A stretch of DNA of 64,000 bases from Azospirillum sp. B21 (GTDB taxonomy: Bacteria > Pseudomonadota > Alphaproteobacteria > Azospirillales > Azospirillaceae), in the NCBI RefSeq assembly GCF_008364825.1, contig NZ_VTTO01000002.1, positions 62,001 through 126,000 of the forward strand, in the 5' to 3' direction. Positions 38,341 to 47,266 of this stretch are shown piece by piece. A program made the translations under genes and the position numbers. A model generated the notes under the pieces. That model did no database searches. It saw nothing but the letters and a program-made list of their open reading frames with translations, and was not told the origin of the DNA. Every line of letters begins with the position of its first letter. Within the stretch, counting starts at the first letter, position 1.

Positions 38341-39410
38341 GTGCAACCAAGAACCCGGTCCTGATCACCGGCGGCGCCGGTTTCATCGGATCGAACCTTG
38401 CCGACCGGCTGGCGTCGGACGGGCATGACGTGCTGATCTATGACGCGCTGCGCCGCCCGGGGGTGGAGCGGAACCTGCGCTGGCTGCAGGCCCGCCACCC
38501 GTCGCGCATCAGCGCCGTCACCGCCGACCTGCGGGACGAGCAGGCGCTGGCCGACGCGGCCAAGGATGCCAAGGCGGTTTTCCATCTGGCCGCCCAGGTC
38601 GCGGTGACCACCAGCATGGTCGATCCCATCGACGATTTCGAGGTGAACATCCGCGGCACCCTGTCCCTGCTTGAAGCGGTGCGCCGCCACGGCAGGCGGA
38701 CGCCGGTGATCTTCGCCAGCACCAACAAGGTCTATGGCGACCTCGCCGACGTGGCCCTGGAACTGGTGGACGACGCCTATGCGCCGGCCGATCCGGCGAT
38801 GCGCGCGCATGGCGTGTCGGAGGCTCGGCCGCTCGACTTCCACACCCCCTATGGCTGCTCCAAGGGGGCGGCGGACCAGTATGTGCTGGATTACGCCCGC
38901 AGCTTCGACCTGCCGACCGCGGTGCTGCGGATGAGCTGCATCTATGGCCCGCGCCAGATGGGAACGGAGGATCAGGGCTGGGTCGCCCATTTCCTGATCC
39001 GCGCCCTGAACGGCGAGCCCATCACCATCTACGGCGACGGCCGGCAGGTGCGCGACGTGCTGTTCGCCGCCGATGCGGTGCAGGCCTATGTCTCCGCCTG
39101 GGAACGGATCGAGCAGGTGAAGGGCCGCGCCTTCAACCTGGGCGGCGGGGCGGCCAACGCCATCAGCCTGCGCCAGCTGATCGCCCATATCGAACACCTG
39201 ATGGGCCGCAAGGTGGAGGTCGGTTTCGGCGACTGGCGGGCCGGCGACCAGCGCTATTACGTGTCGGACACCCGCGCGGCGCGCGATGCGCTGGGACTGG
39301 CTGAGCCGACCGATTGGAAGCGTGGCGTGGCCCTGCTGGCCGATTGGCTGCGGGTGGAGAAGGGCGGCGTGCCCGCCCCCGTGCCGTCGCCCACGGTGGA
39401 GGCCGCCTGA
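38337..39410 (+). CDS. Sugar-nucleotide epimerase/dehydratase (CDP-paratose 2-epimerase-like)
   Basis: A 357-residue extended short-chain dehydrogenase. VLITGGAGFIGSNLADRL is followed by ASTNKVYGDLAD near residue 123, HTPYGCSKGAADQYVLDY near 170 and SCIYGPRQMGTEDQGWVAHF near 200. The last two match the CDP-paratose 2-epimerase (tyvelose) subgroup better than generic GalE. It probably makes an activated deoxysugar for the glycosyltransferases downstream. It starts within the preceding stop (ATGA) and its stop overlaps the next start (TGATG). Confidence 0.86.
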   Translation: MSATKNPVLITGGAGFIGSNLADRLASDGHDVLIYDALRRPGVERNLRWLQARHPSRISAVTADLRDEQALADAAKDAKAVFHLAAQVAVTTSMVDPIDDFEVNIRGTLSLLEAVRRHGRRTPVIFASTNKVYGDLADVALELVDDAYAPADPAMRAHGVSEARPLDFHTPYGCSKGAADQYVLDYARSFDLPTAVLRMSCIYGPRQMGTEDQGWVAHFLIRALNGEPITIYGDGRQVRDVLFAADAVQAYVSAWERIEQVKGRAFNLGGGAANAISLRQLIAHIEHLMGRKVEVGFGDWRAGDQRYYVSDTRAARDALGLAEPTDWKRGVALLADWLRVEKGGVPAPVPSPTVEAA

Positions 39411-40702
39411 TGAGGGTTGCGCTGGTCAACCCGGCCTGGAGCTTCGATCACAGCATCTATTTCGGATGCCGCGAGGCGCATCTGCCGCTGGAGCTGGGGT
39501 ACAGCAAGGTGCTGCTGGAGCGGGCCGGGCACGAGGTGCTGCTGCTGGACGGCGCGCTGGACGGCCTGTCGAACGCGGAGATGGCGGAGCGGGTCGCTGC
39601 CTTCGCGGCCGACATGACCGTGCTGACCACCGCGCCGACCTACCTGTTCTGGCGCTGCGCCCAGCCGGAGCTGCGCGTGCCGCGCGAGTTCCTGGCGGCG
39701 CTGGACGGGCGTGGCGGGCGAACCGTCGCCGTCGGTCCGCACGGCTCCACCACCCCGGCGCCGACCTTGAGCAAGCTCGGCGTCGATCTGGTGGTGCGTG
39801 GCGAGTGCGAGGAGATCGTCGCGAAACTGGCGGAAGCTGCGGCGCTGGAAGAAATTCCGGCGCTGGCCTTTTACCGGGACGGCGATCTGGTGGTGACCGG
39901 CGGGCCGCATGCGGCGCGCTTCACCGACCTGCCGGCGCTGTCCTGGCCGGTGGAGTGGCTGCAGCGCCATCCGCACCACCATCACCGCTACGGCACCGAA
40001 CCGGTCGGGCCGGGGGCGGAGGTGGAGGCGTCGCGCGGCTGCCCCTACAACTGCAGCTTCTGCGCCAAGATCGACTTCCGCGACCAGTACCGGCGGCGCG
40101 ACACCGCCATCATCCTGCAGGAGATCGACGGGCTGATCGCCGCCGGTGTGCGCTACGTCTATTTCATCGACGAGATCTTCCTGCCCAGGCGCGACCTGCT
40201 GGAAGCGCTGGTCGAGCGGCCGATCGAGTTCGGCGTGCAGACGCGCATCGATCTGTGGAAGCCGGAGATGCTCGACCTGCTGGGGGCGGCCGGCTGCGTG
40301 TCGATCGAGGCCGGGGTGGAAAGCCTGACCGAGGAAGGGCGCGCCTCGCTCGACAAGAAATGCCGGATGAGCACCGACGATCTGGCCGACCGGCTGATCC
40401 ACGCCCGGCGCAGCGTGCCCTTCGTCCAGGCCAATCTGATCGCGATGGCGGGCGACGATGCCGATATGGTGAAGGCTTGGCGGGAGAAACTGCTGGCCGC
40501 CGGAGTGTGGGCCAACGACCCGGTGCCGCTCTACCCCTATCCGGCCTCGCCCGATTACCGCCGACTGTGGGGTGAGCCGGACGACCGGGCGTGGGAGCGG
40601 GCGCACGAGCATTACCTTGCCCAGTTCGATCGCCTGAGCGACATCCAGGAGGACGAGCCCTTGCCGCTGTCGGAACTGGAGGCGGCATGCTCCTGCCGCT
40701 GA
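39410..40702 (+). CDS. B12-binding-type radical SAM protein
   Basis: A 430-residue protein. Residues 1-165 form a Rossmann-like cobalamin-binding-type domain (MRVALVNPAWSFDHSIYFG, then LTTAPTYLFWRC) without the classical DxHxxG motif. The radical SAM core has EASRGCPYNCSFCAKIDF near residue 210, a C-x3-C-x2-C cluster site. VSIEAGVESLTEEGRASL near 302 is the usual SAM-contact region. Members of this class methylate unactivated carbons or rearrange substrates. It sits between the sugar epimerases and glycosyltransferases, so it may modify a sugar or the inositol ring. The start is ATG 39410 with GGTGGAGG upstream. Confidence 0.87.
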   Translation: MRVALVNPAWSFDHSIYFGCREAHLPLELGYSKVLLERAGHEVLLLDGALDGLSNAEMAERVAAFAADMTVLTTAPTYLFWRCAQPELRVPREFLAALDGRGGRTVAVGPHGSTTPAPTLSKLGVDLVVRGECEEIVAKLAEAAALEEIPALAFYRDGDLVVTGGPHAARFTDLPALSWPVEWLQRHPHHHHRYGTEPVGPGAEVEASRGCPYNCSFCAKIDFRDQYRRRDTAIILQEIDGLIAAGVRYVYFIDEIFLPRRDLLEALVERPIEFGVQTRIDLWKPEMLDLLGAAGCVSIEAGVESLTEEGRASLDKKCRMSTDDLADRLIHARRSVPFVQANLIAMAGDDADMVKAWREKLLAAGVWANDPVPLYPYPASPDYRRLWGEPDDRAWERAHEHYLAQFDRLSDIQEDEPLPLSELEAACSCR

Positions 40703-41838
40703 CGAGTGCCCAAAGAAAGCCGCCAACCGCAGAACCCCCATACGTGCTGATGACGGCCGACAGCGTCGGCGGGGTGTGGACCTATGCGCTGGATCTGGCC
40801 CGCGAACTGGCGGGGCAGGGGACGCGGGTGACGCTCGCCGTGCTGGGGCCGTCGCCCCACCCGGATCAGGTCGCCGCAGCGGCGGCGGTGGACGGGCTGG
40901 AGCTGATCGACACCGGTCTGCCGTTGGACTGGACCGCCCCCGACGAGGCCGCGGTGCGCCGCACGGCGGAGGCGCTGGGCGATCTGGCGGCCCGGCTCGG
41001 CCCCGACGTGGTTCATCTCAACAGCCCGGCCTTGGCCGCCGACGCCGGCTTCACCATGCCGGTCGTCGGCGTCTGCCATTCCTGCATGGCCAGCTGGTGG
41101 GCGGCGGTGCGCGGCGGCGGGATGCCGGAGGATTTCCGCTGGCGGACGGAGCTGCTGCGCCGGGGCTATCATGCCTGCGACGTGCTGGTGGCGCCCAGCG
41201 CCGCCTTCGCCGACGCCACCGCGGCGCTCTATGGCGTGGCGCCGCCGGTGGTGGTGCGCAACGGCCGCTATGCCCGCAAGGCCGGTCCGCGGCGGGCCGC
41301 GATGGGGCGGGAACGCTTCGTCTTCACCGCCGGGCGGCTGTGGGATTCGGGCAAGAACGTCGAGTTGCTGGACGCTGCGGCGAAGCTGCTGGACGTGCCG
41401 GTGTTCGCCGCCGGGCCGCTGGAAAGCCCGACCGGGCACCGTGTCGGACTGACCCATGCGAAGGCATTGGGGCGGCTGGACGGCGCGTCGGTCGCCGGAT
41501 GGATGGCGCGGGCGCCGGTCTTCGCCTCCCTGCCTTTGTACGAGCCGTTCGGGCTGACGGTGCTGGAGGCGGCGCAGGCCGGCTGCGCGCTGGTGCTGTC
41601 GGACATCGCCAGCTTCCGCGAGTTATGGGACGGCGCCGCCATCTTCGCCGATCCGGGCAATGCCGCGGCACTGGCAGCGACCCTGCGCCGGCTGCTCGAC
41701 GACCCGCTGGAGGCGCGCCGGCTCGGCACCGCCGCCCGCCGCCGCTCTGCCCGCTATGACATGGACCGTCTCACCGCCGGGATGCTCGACGTCTACCGGT
41801 CGGTGACGCACCCGGTGCGTTCGGAGGTGATCGCGTGA
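40687..41838 (+). CDS. GT4-family glycosyltransferase
   Basis: A 383-residue GT-B glycosyltransferase. The N-terminal domain begins YVLMTADSVGGVWTYALDLA, and the C-terminal GT4 domain has FTAGRLWDSGKNVELLDAAA near residue 220 and the nucleotide-sugar motif LPLYEPFGLTVLEAAQAGC near 283 (E-x7-E). ATG 40687 with GGAGG upstream overlaps the radical SAM gene by 16 bp. It probably transfers the first or a core sugar of the glycoconjugate. Donor and acceptor are not deducible. Confidence 0.88.
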   Translation: MLLPLTSAQRKPPTAEPPYVLMTADSVGGVWTYALDLARELAGQGTRVTLAVLGPSPHPDQVAAAAAVDGLELIDTGLPLDWTAPDEAAVRRTAEALGDLAARLGPDVVHLNSPALAADAGFTMPVVGVCHSCMASWWAAVRGGGMPEDFRWRTELLRRGYHACDVLVAPSAAFADATAALYGVAPPVVVRNGRYARKAGPRRAAMGRERFVFTAGRLWDSGKNVELLDAAAKLLDVPVFAAGPLESPTGHRVGLTHAKALGRLDGASVAGWMARAPVFASLPLYEPFGLTVLEAAQAGCALVLSDIASFRELWDGAAIFADPGNAAALAATLRRLLDDPLEARRLGTAARRRSARYDMDRLTAGMLDVYRSVTHPVRSEVIA

Positions 41839-42959
41839 GGATCGTCTATTTCACCCATTCGCTGGCCTCCTGCTGGAACCACGGCAACGCCCATTTCCTG
41901 CGCGGGGTGCTGCGCGACCTGATCGCCCGCGGCCACGACGTGCGGGTGTTGGAACCGGATGGCGCCTGGAGCCTGCAGAGCCTGCTGGCCGATCATGGCG
42001 AGTCTGGGCTGGACGCTTATCGCAGCGCTTATCCGGAGCTGTCGTCGCAAACGATGCCGAAGGGCTTCGAGGTGGAGGCCGCCTGTGATGGCGCCGATCT
42101 GGTGATCGTCCATGAATGGAACGATCCGGCGCTGGTCGCAGCCGTTGGTGATGCCCGCAAGCGCGGCGGGCGTTTCACCCTGCTGTTCCACGACACCCAC
42201 CATCGCGCGGTCAGCGACCCGAAGGCGATCAACGCCTTTGATCTGTCCGGCTATGACGGCGTGCTGGCTTTCGGCGAGACGCTGGCGGCGGTCTACCGTC
42301 GTTGGGGCTGGGAAGGCCGCGTCTTCGTCTGGCACGAGGCGGCCGACATCCGGCTGTTCCATCCGCCCGTCGAGGAAGGTCCGCGTGAGGGCGCGGTGTG
42401 GATCGGCAATTGGGGCGATGGCGAGCGGACGGAGGAGCTTGAGCATTTCCTCTTCGCGCCGGCCAGGGGCGCCGGGCTGCCGCTGGAGATCTACGGCGTG
42501 CGCTACCCGAAGGACGCGCTGGCGACGCTGAAGCGTTACGGCATCGCCTACAAGGGCTGGCTGCCGAATGCGAGGGCACCGGAGATCTTCGCCCGCCACA
42601 GTGTCACCGTCCATGTGCCGCGCCGCTTCTATGTCGATCTGCTGCCGGGCATCCCGACCATCCGCGTGTTCGAGGCGCTGGCATGCGGCATCCCGCTGGT
42701 CAGCGCACCGTGGAGCGATGCGGAAGGGTTGTTCCGCCCCGGCAGTGACTTCCTGTTCGCCCGAAATGGCGAGGAGATGGCCCACCATCTGCGCGCCATC
42801 GACGAGGACGAGGGGCTGCGCGCCGAACTGGTCCGCAGCGGGCTGGAGACGATCCGTGCCCGCCACACCTGCGCCCATCGCGTCGACGAGTTGCTGTCCA
42901 TCGTCGGCAGCCTGCGCGGCAATCAAAAAGAACCGGTTCTCGAGGAGTCCGCCCGATGA
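41835..42959 (+). CDS. CgeB-like glycosyltransferase 1
   Basis: A 374-residue GT-B type protein of the CgeB/DUF3880 group. It starts IVYFTHSLASCWNHGNAHFL, has LIVHEWNDPALVAAVG near residue 93 and closes with TIRVFEALACGIPLVSAPW near 275, the C-terminal donor-binding segment. The GTG at 41835 overlaps the previous stop (GTGA). It is the first of three similar, consecutive genes that begin alike and all keep the FEA-A-G motif. It likely adds one sugar in the same pathway. Confidence 0.83.
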   Translation: MRIVYFTHSLASCWNHGNAHFLRGVLRDLIARGHDVRVLEPDGAWSLQSLLADHGESGLDAYRSAYPELSSQTMPKGFEVEAACDGADLVIVHEWNDPALVAAVGDARKRGGRFTLLFHDTHHRAVSDPKAINAFDLSGYDGVLAFGETLAAVYRRWGWEGRVFVWHEAADIRLFHPPVEEGPREGAVWIGNWGDGERTEELEHFLFAPARGAGLPLEIYGVRYPKDALATLKRYGIAYKGWLPNARAPEIFARHSVTVHVPRRFYVDLLPGIPTIRVFEALACGIPLVSAPWSDAEGLFRPGSDFLFARNGEEMAHHLRAIDEDEGLRAELVRSGLETIRARHTCAHRVDELLSIVGSLRGNQKEPVLEESAR

Positions 42960-44050
42960 AGATGGCCTTTTACGGGTCGAGCCTGCTGTCCTCCTACTGG
43001 AACGGCGCCGCCACCTATTACCGCGGCATGCTGAGCGAACTGGCCAGGCATGGCTGGGACATCACCTTCTATGAGCCGGACGCCTTCGACCGTCAGAAGC
43101 ACCGCGACATCGAGCCGCCGGACTATGCCAAGGTCGTCGTCTATGACGCCACGCCCGAGGCCTGCCGCGCGGTGATCGCCGAAGCCGTGAAGGCCGATGT
43201 GGTGGTGAAGGCCAACGGCGTCGGCGTCTTCGATGACGAATTGCTGGACGGCGTGATGGATGTCGCCAACCCGCAGGCGTTGCGCATCTATTGGGACGTG
43301 GACGCCCCGGCGACCCTGGCGGAGCTGCGGCAGGCGCCGGACCATGTGCTGCGCCGCCGCCTGCCCGAACTGGACTTCGTGCTGACCTATGGCGGCGGGC
43401 CGCCGGTGGTGTCGGCCTATGAGGCGATGGGGGCGCCGGTCTGCCGGCCGGTCTACAACGCGCTGGACCCGTCGACCCACCACCCGGTTCCGCCGCAGGA
43501 CCGCTTCCGCGCCGACCTGAACTTCCTCGGCAATCGCCTGCCCGACCGCGAGGCGCGGGTGGAGCGCTTCTTCCTGGAGCCGGCGGCGCGCAATCCGGAC
43601 GCCCGCTACATCATCGGCGGCAGCGGCTGGGAGACCAAGGGTCTGCCGGGCAACGTCACCCATATCGGCCATGTCGGCACCGCCGACCATAACGCCTTCA
43701 ACACCTCGGCCAAGGCGGTGCTGAACATCGCCCGCGACAGCATGGCGGAGGTGGGATTCTCCCCCGCCACCCGCGTGTTCGAGGCGGCAGGCGCCGGCGC
43801 CTGCCTGATCACCGACGCCTGGGAGGGGGTGGAGCTGTTCCTGGCCCCCGACGAGGAAGTCTTGGTCGCCCGCGACGGGCAGGACGTGACCGAGCATCTG
43901 CGGGCGCTGACGCCGGAACGCTCCCGCGCCATCGGCGAGGCGGCGCGTCGCCGCATCCTGGCCGGCCACACCTATGCCCGCCGGGCGGTCGAGGTGGACC
44001 AGCTGTTGCGCGGCGCGCTGGCTGCCCGCCGGGAACGGAGCGCGGCATGA
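42956..44050 (+). CDS. CgeB-like glycosyltransferase 2
   Basis: A 364-residue paralogue of its neighbours, starting MAFYGSSLLSSYWNGAATYY. It has LNFLGNRLPDREARVERFF near residue 190, where a conserved LG-N/Y motif begins the C-terminal domain. The donor-site segment TRVFEAAGAGACLITDAW lies near residue 268. It is joined to both neighbours by ATGA overlaps. Its domain order matches spore-coat CgeB proteins, but this Gram-negative does not sporulate, so the name is only structural. Confidence 0.84.
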   Translation: MKMAFYGSSLLSSYWNGAATYYRGMLSELARHGWDITFYEPDAFDRQKHRDIEPPDYAKVVVYDATPEACRAVIAEAVKADVVVKANGVGVFDDELLDGVMDVANPQALRIYWDVDAPATLAELRQAPDHVLRRRLPELDFVLTYGGGPPVVSAYEAMGAPVCRPVYNALDPSTHHPVPPQDRFRADLNFLGNRLPDREARVERFFLEPAARNPDARYIIGGSGWETKGLPGNVTHIGHVGTADHNAFNTSAKAVLNIARDSMAEVGFSPATRVFEAAGAGACLITDAWEGVELFLAPDEEVLVARDGQDVTEHLRALTPERSRAIGEAARRRILAGHTYARRAVEVDQLLRGALAARRERSAA

Positions 44051-45156
44051 AGCTGGTCGTTTTGGGGCTCAGCCTGTCCTCCTCCTGGGGCAACGGGCAT
44101 GCCACCACCTTCCGCGCGTTGCTGAAGTCCTTCGCGGCGCGCGGGCACGAGATCCTGTTCCTGGAGCGGGACGTTCCCTGGTACGCGAACAACCGCGACC
44201 TGCCGAATCCGGGCTGGTGCAAACTGGCCTTCTACAGCGACCTCGAGGATCTGAAGCGCTTCACCGCCGCCGTCGCCGGGGCGGACGCGGTGCTGGTCGG
44301 ATCCTATGTGCCGGAGGGTGTAGCGGTCGGGCGCTGGGCGCAGGAGACAGCGCACGGTGTGGTGGCCTTCTACGACATCGACACGCCGGTGACTTTGGCG
44401 AAGCTGGAGCGCGGCGATTACGAGTATCTCGCCCCGGAGATCATCTCCCGCTATGACGTATATTTCTCTTTCACCGGCGGGCCGACCCTCGACCGGCTGA
44501 TGGAACAGTACGCCTCGCCGGCGGCCCGCGCGCTCTACTGCTCGGTGGATGCGGAGGCCTATGCGCCGCTGCCTTTACCCAAGCGCTGGGATCTCAGCTA
44601 TCTCGGCACCTACAGCATCGACCGCCAGCCGACGCTGGATCGGCTGCTGCTGGAACCCGCCCGCCGGGCGCCGGAACTGCGCTTCGTCGTCGCCGGGCCG
44701 CAATACCCGGACGACATCGTCTGGCCCGCGAATGTGGAGCGGCTGCACCATGTGCCTCCGGCCGACCATCCGGCCTTCTACGCGGCGAGCCGCTTCACCC
44801 TGAACGTGACGCGAGAGGACATGATCCGCGCCGGCTACAGCCCCAGCGTCCGCCTGTTCGAGGCGGCGGCTTGTGCCACGCCGATCATCTCCGACATCTG
44901 GGACGGCATCGACACGCTTCTGGAGCCGGGGCGGGAGATCATCCTGGCCGAGACGGCCGACGAGGTGCTGGACGTGCTGAGACGTCCGGCGGCAGAGGGC
45001 GAGATTGGCGAGCAGGCGCGTCGGCGGATCCTGGCGGCGCATACGGCGGCGCATCGGGCGGAGACGCTGGAGACGGAGTTGGTCGCGGCGATGGAGCGGG
45101 GGCTTGCCCCCACCCCACCCCTCCCCCGCTGGGCGGGGGAGGGAGCAGGCGCCTGA
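44047..45156 (+). CDS. CgeB-like glycosyltransferase 3
   Basis: A 369-residue paralogue starting KLVVLGLSLSSSWGNGHATT. It has LSYLGTYSIDRQPTLDRLLL near residue 180 and the donor segment VRLFEAAACATPIISDIWDG near 268. It is the last gene of the seven-gene operon. Its final 17 codons (APTPPLPRWAGEGAGA) are encoded by repeat B3, so the natural end was probably near the LVAAMERG segment. This tail should be absent from orthologues without the repeat. Confidence 0.84.
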   Translation: MKLVVLGLSLSSSWGNGHATTFRALLKSFAARGHEILFLERDVPWYANNRDLPNPGWCKLAFYSDLEDLKRFTAAVAGADAVLVGSYVPEGVAVGRWAQETAHGVVAFYDIDTPVTLAKLERGDYEYLAPEIISRYDVYFSFTGGPTLDRLMEQYASPAARALYCSVDAEAYAPLPLPKRWDLSYLGTYSIDRQPTLDRLLLEPARRAPELRFVVAGPQYPDDIVWPANVERLHHVPPADHPAFYAASRFTLNVTREDMIRAGYSPSVRLFEAAACATPIISDIWDGIDTLLEPGREIILAETADEVLDVLRRPAAEGEIGEQARRRILAAHTAAHRAETLETELVAAMERGLAPTPPLPRWAGEGAGA

Positions 45157-45211
45157 TTTGGAGAGCGGCGGCAGTCCCTCCCCCGCCCAGCGGGGGAGGT
45201 TAGGTGGGGGC
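45106..45211. repeat. Palindromic repeat family B, copy 3
   Basis: A 106 bp element with the same ends (GCCCCCACC and GGTGGGGGC), hairpins and GCGGCGGCAGTCCC spacer motif as copy 2. It fills the space between the glycosyltransferase gene and the convergent regA gene and supplies the 3' codons of the former. It may act as a bidirectional terminator. Confidence 0.9.
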
Positions 45212-45222
45212 AAATCAACCCC

Positions 45223-45789
45223 TCAAGGCACCCGCTTCTTCTCCAGCTTGCGGGCCAGCGTGCGGCGATGCATGCCCAGCCGCCTTGCCGTCTCCGAGAT
45301 GTTGAAGTTGGTCTCCACCAGCGTTTCGTGGATGCGTTCCCACTCCAGGTTCTTGATCGAGGTGCTGCGGGCGGAGGGGGCGATGGAGGTGTCGCCTTCG
45401 GTGCGGTCGAATGCCGCCTCGATGTCGTCGGTGTTGGAGGGCTTGGCCAGATAGTGGCAGGCGCCGAGCTTGATCGCCTCCACCGCCGTGGCGATGCTGG
45501 CGAAGCCGGTCAGCACGACGATGCGGGTTTCCTCATCCGCCTCGTGCAGCTCCTTCACGCATTCCAGGCCGGAGCCGGTGGCGAGCTTCAGGTCGATCAC
45601 CGCGTAGTCGGGATCCACCGTCTGCAGAAGCTCCCGCATCTCCTCCAGCCCGGCGCAGGCATGCACCTCGTAGCCGCGGCGTTCGAAGGACCGGCGCAGC
45701 GCGCGGGCGAAGGCGGCGTCGTCCTCGACGATCAGCAGGGTGCGGTCGCCGCCTTCAAATTCGGTCGTCTCCAGCTCAGTCGTCTCCAT
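45223..45789 (-). CDS. regA: Response regulator of the RegA/PrrA/ActR family
   Basis: A 188-residue two-domain regulator. The receiver domain has TLLIVEDDAAFARALRRSF (acidic pocket), the phospho-acceptor Asp in DYAVIDLKLATGSGLE near residue 66, VVLTGFASIATAVEAIK and the Lys in HYLAKPSN. A linker is followed by a Fis-type helix-turn-helix, NISETARRLGMHRRTLARKL, at the C-terminus. This family regulates photosynthesis, nitrogen and respiratory genes according to redox state. It overlaps regB by 14 bp, so the pair is co-translated. Confidence 0.93.
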   Translation of the reverse strand: METTELETTEFEGGDRTLLIVEDDAAFARALRRSFERRGYEVHACAGLEEMRELLQTVDPDYAVIDLKLATGSGLECVKELHEADEETRIVVLTGFASIATAVEAIKLGACHYLAKPSNTDDIEAAFDRTEGDTSIAPSARSTSIKNLEWERIHETLVETNFNISETARRLGMHRRTLARKLEKKRVP

Positions 45790-47083
45790 CGGAGCCTCCC
45801 GGCGACAGGGCGGCCAGCGGCAGGGTCAGCGTGACGGTGGCGCCTCCGCCGACGCGGTTCTTGGCCGAAACGGTGCCGCCCAGCTTGCGCAGGACATTCA
45901 CCACCAGGAACAGGCCGAGCCCGCTGCCCGGCCGCTTCTTGGTGGAGCGGTAGGGCTTGCCCAGCTCCTCCAGGATGGCGGGATCGAAGCCGGGGCCGGA
46001 ATCGTTGACCGCCACCACCAGATTGTCGCCCTGCCGCAGGGCGGCGACGCCGATCCAGCCCGGCGACGCCTCCATCGCATTGTCCAGCACGTTGAACAGC
46101 ACCTGCTTCAGGGCGAGGTCGGCGATCATCCGCTCCTGCGGGCCGACGGTGTTGTCGTACTCGAAGCGGCCGGGAGAGCGGCTGGACAGCCAATCCTGCA
46201 CCAGATCGTCGAGGAAGCCCTTCACCGTGGTGCGCACCGTTCCCTCGCCGCGCGCCTCGCCCGACGACAGCAGGATGCCCGACACGATGGCCTTGCAGCG
46301 GTCGATCTGGTTCTGCATCTCCGCCATCTCGTCCGCAAGGTCGGGGTCGGATTTCAGCGACGGCATGCGGCGCCAGTCGTTGAGGATCACCGACAGGGTG
46401 GCGAGCGGCGTCCCCAGCTCGTGCGCCGCGCCCGACGCGAGCAGGCCCATGCGGACGATGTGCGCCTCTTCCATGGAGCGCTGGCGCAGTTCGGCCAGAT
46501 AGGCGTCGCGGGCGCGCAGGTTGCGGTTGATCTGGGTGAGGAAGGGGACCAACAGGCTGGCCGCCAGCACGAAGCAGATGAACATCCCCTGGATGTGCAG
46601 GCTGAACAGCTCGCCCTCATGGGAATGGGGCAGGGGAAGCGGCTGGTAGGTGCCGGTCAGCCAGGTGAAGCCGGCGGTCGCCACCAGCACCAGCGCCCAG
46701 GCCGACCATGCCTCCAGCAGCACGGCACCCAGCGCCACCTGAAGAAGATAAAGCGAGATGAAGGGGTTGGAGGCGCCACCGCTGAGATAGAGCTGCAGGG
46801 TCAGCGCCCAGACGTCGATCAGCAGCTCCAGGAAAAGCTGTGTGTTGGAAACCGCCGAACTGCGGCGGATGTGGATCAGGCTGGCGATGTTCAGCGCGAC
46901 CAGGACGAAGATCACCGCCGCCATCGGCAGCAGCGGCAGCCGGATGCCCATCTGCAGATGGACGATCAGGATCGTCACGATCTGCCCGACGACGGCGAGC
47001 CAACGCAGCTGGACGAGCAGGAACAGGTTTTTGCGGTCGGTGGTGTCGCGCACGAAAGATGTCCTGTTCCTCACCCGGTTCAT
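45776..47083 (-). CDS. regB: Redox sensor histidine kinase of the RegB/PrrB/ActS family
   Basis: A 435-residue membrane kinase with about six hydrophobic helices. The ubiquinone-sensing loop GGASNPFISLYLLQV lies near residue 103. The H-box is LLASGAAHELGTPLATL near 215, and QIDRCKAIVSGIL near 262 contains the cysteine position that is redox-active in RegB. ATP-binding motifs are NVLDNAMEASP and GPGFDP/GSGLGLFLV. It should phosphorylate RegA under reducing conditions. The nearby cyo quinol oxidase operon is a plausible target. Its promoter must lie in 47084-47192. Confidence 0.93.
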   Translation of the reverse strand: MNRVRNRTSFVRDTTDRKNLFLLVQLRWLAVVGQIVTILIVHLQMGIRLPLLPMAAVIFVLVALNIASLIHIRRSSAVSNTQLFLELLIDVWALTLQLYLSGGASNPFISLYLLQVALGAVLLEAWSAWALVLVATAGFTWLTGTYQPLPLPHSHEGELFSLHIQGMFICFVLAASLLVPFLTQINRNLRARDAYLAELRQRSMEEAHIVRMGLLASGAAHELGTPLATLSVILNDWRRMPSLKSDPDLADEMAEMQNQIDRCKAIVSGILLSSGEARGEGTVRTTVKGFLDDLVQDWLSSRSPGRFEYDNTVGPQERMIADLALKQVLFNVLDNAMEASPGWIGVAALRQGDNLVVAVNDSGPGFDPAILEELGKPYRSTKKRPGSGLGLFLVVNVLRKLGGTVSAKNRVGGGATVTLTLPLAALSPGGSDGDD

Positions 47084-47192
47084 CAGCCCACCGACTTATA
47101 TAGAGAGTTACCGGCGGGAGGGGAGCTTTGTGGGCTATTTCCGGTAAGCCAAAAGGCGTTGGCCCATATCGACGCAGGCGAGGGCTTGGCCG

Positions 47193-47237
47193 TTGACACT
47201 CTGCGTTTCAGAGTATAGTTACTCTGCATTACAGAGT
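47193..47237 (+). promoter_or_regulatory. Promoter with double-palindrome operator
   Basis: TTGACA at 47193-47198 and a TATAGT-like box at 47214-47219 form a promoter with a short, 15-bp spacer. Two identical palindromes, ACTCTG-N5-CAGAGT, lie at 47198-47214 and 47221-47237. They are 23 bp centre to centre, about two helical turns, and overlap both promoter boxes. The operon they precede ends with a small winged-helix regulator, which is the likely repressor. Confidence 0.8.
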
Positions 47238-47266
47238 GACGCCGCCAGAAAGCCAACGGAAACCCG

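Noticed and set aside
41835..45156. The CgeB-like proteins as evidence of spore formation.
   Set aside because: Only the fold is shared with Bacillus CgeB; there are no other sporulation genes and the gene content is that of a Gram-negative alphaproteobacterium.
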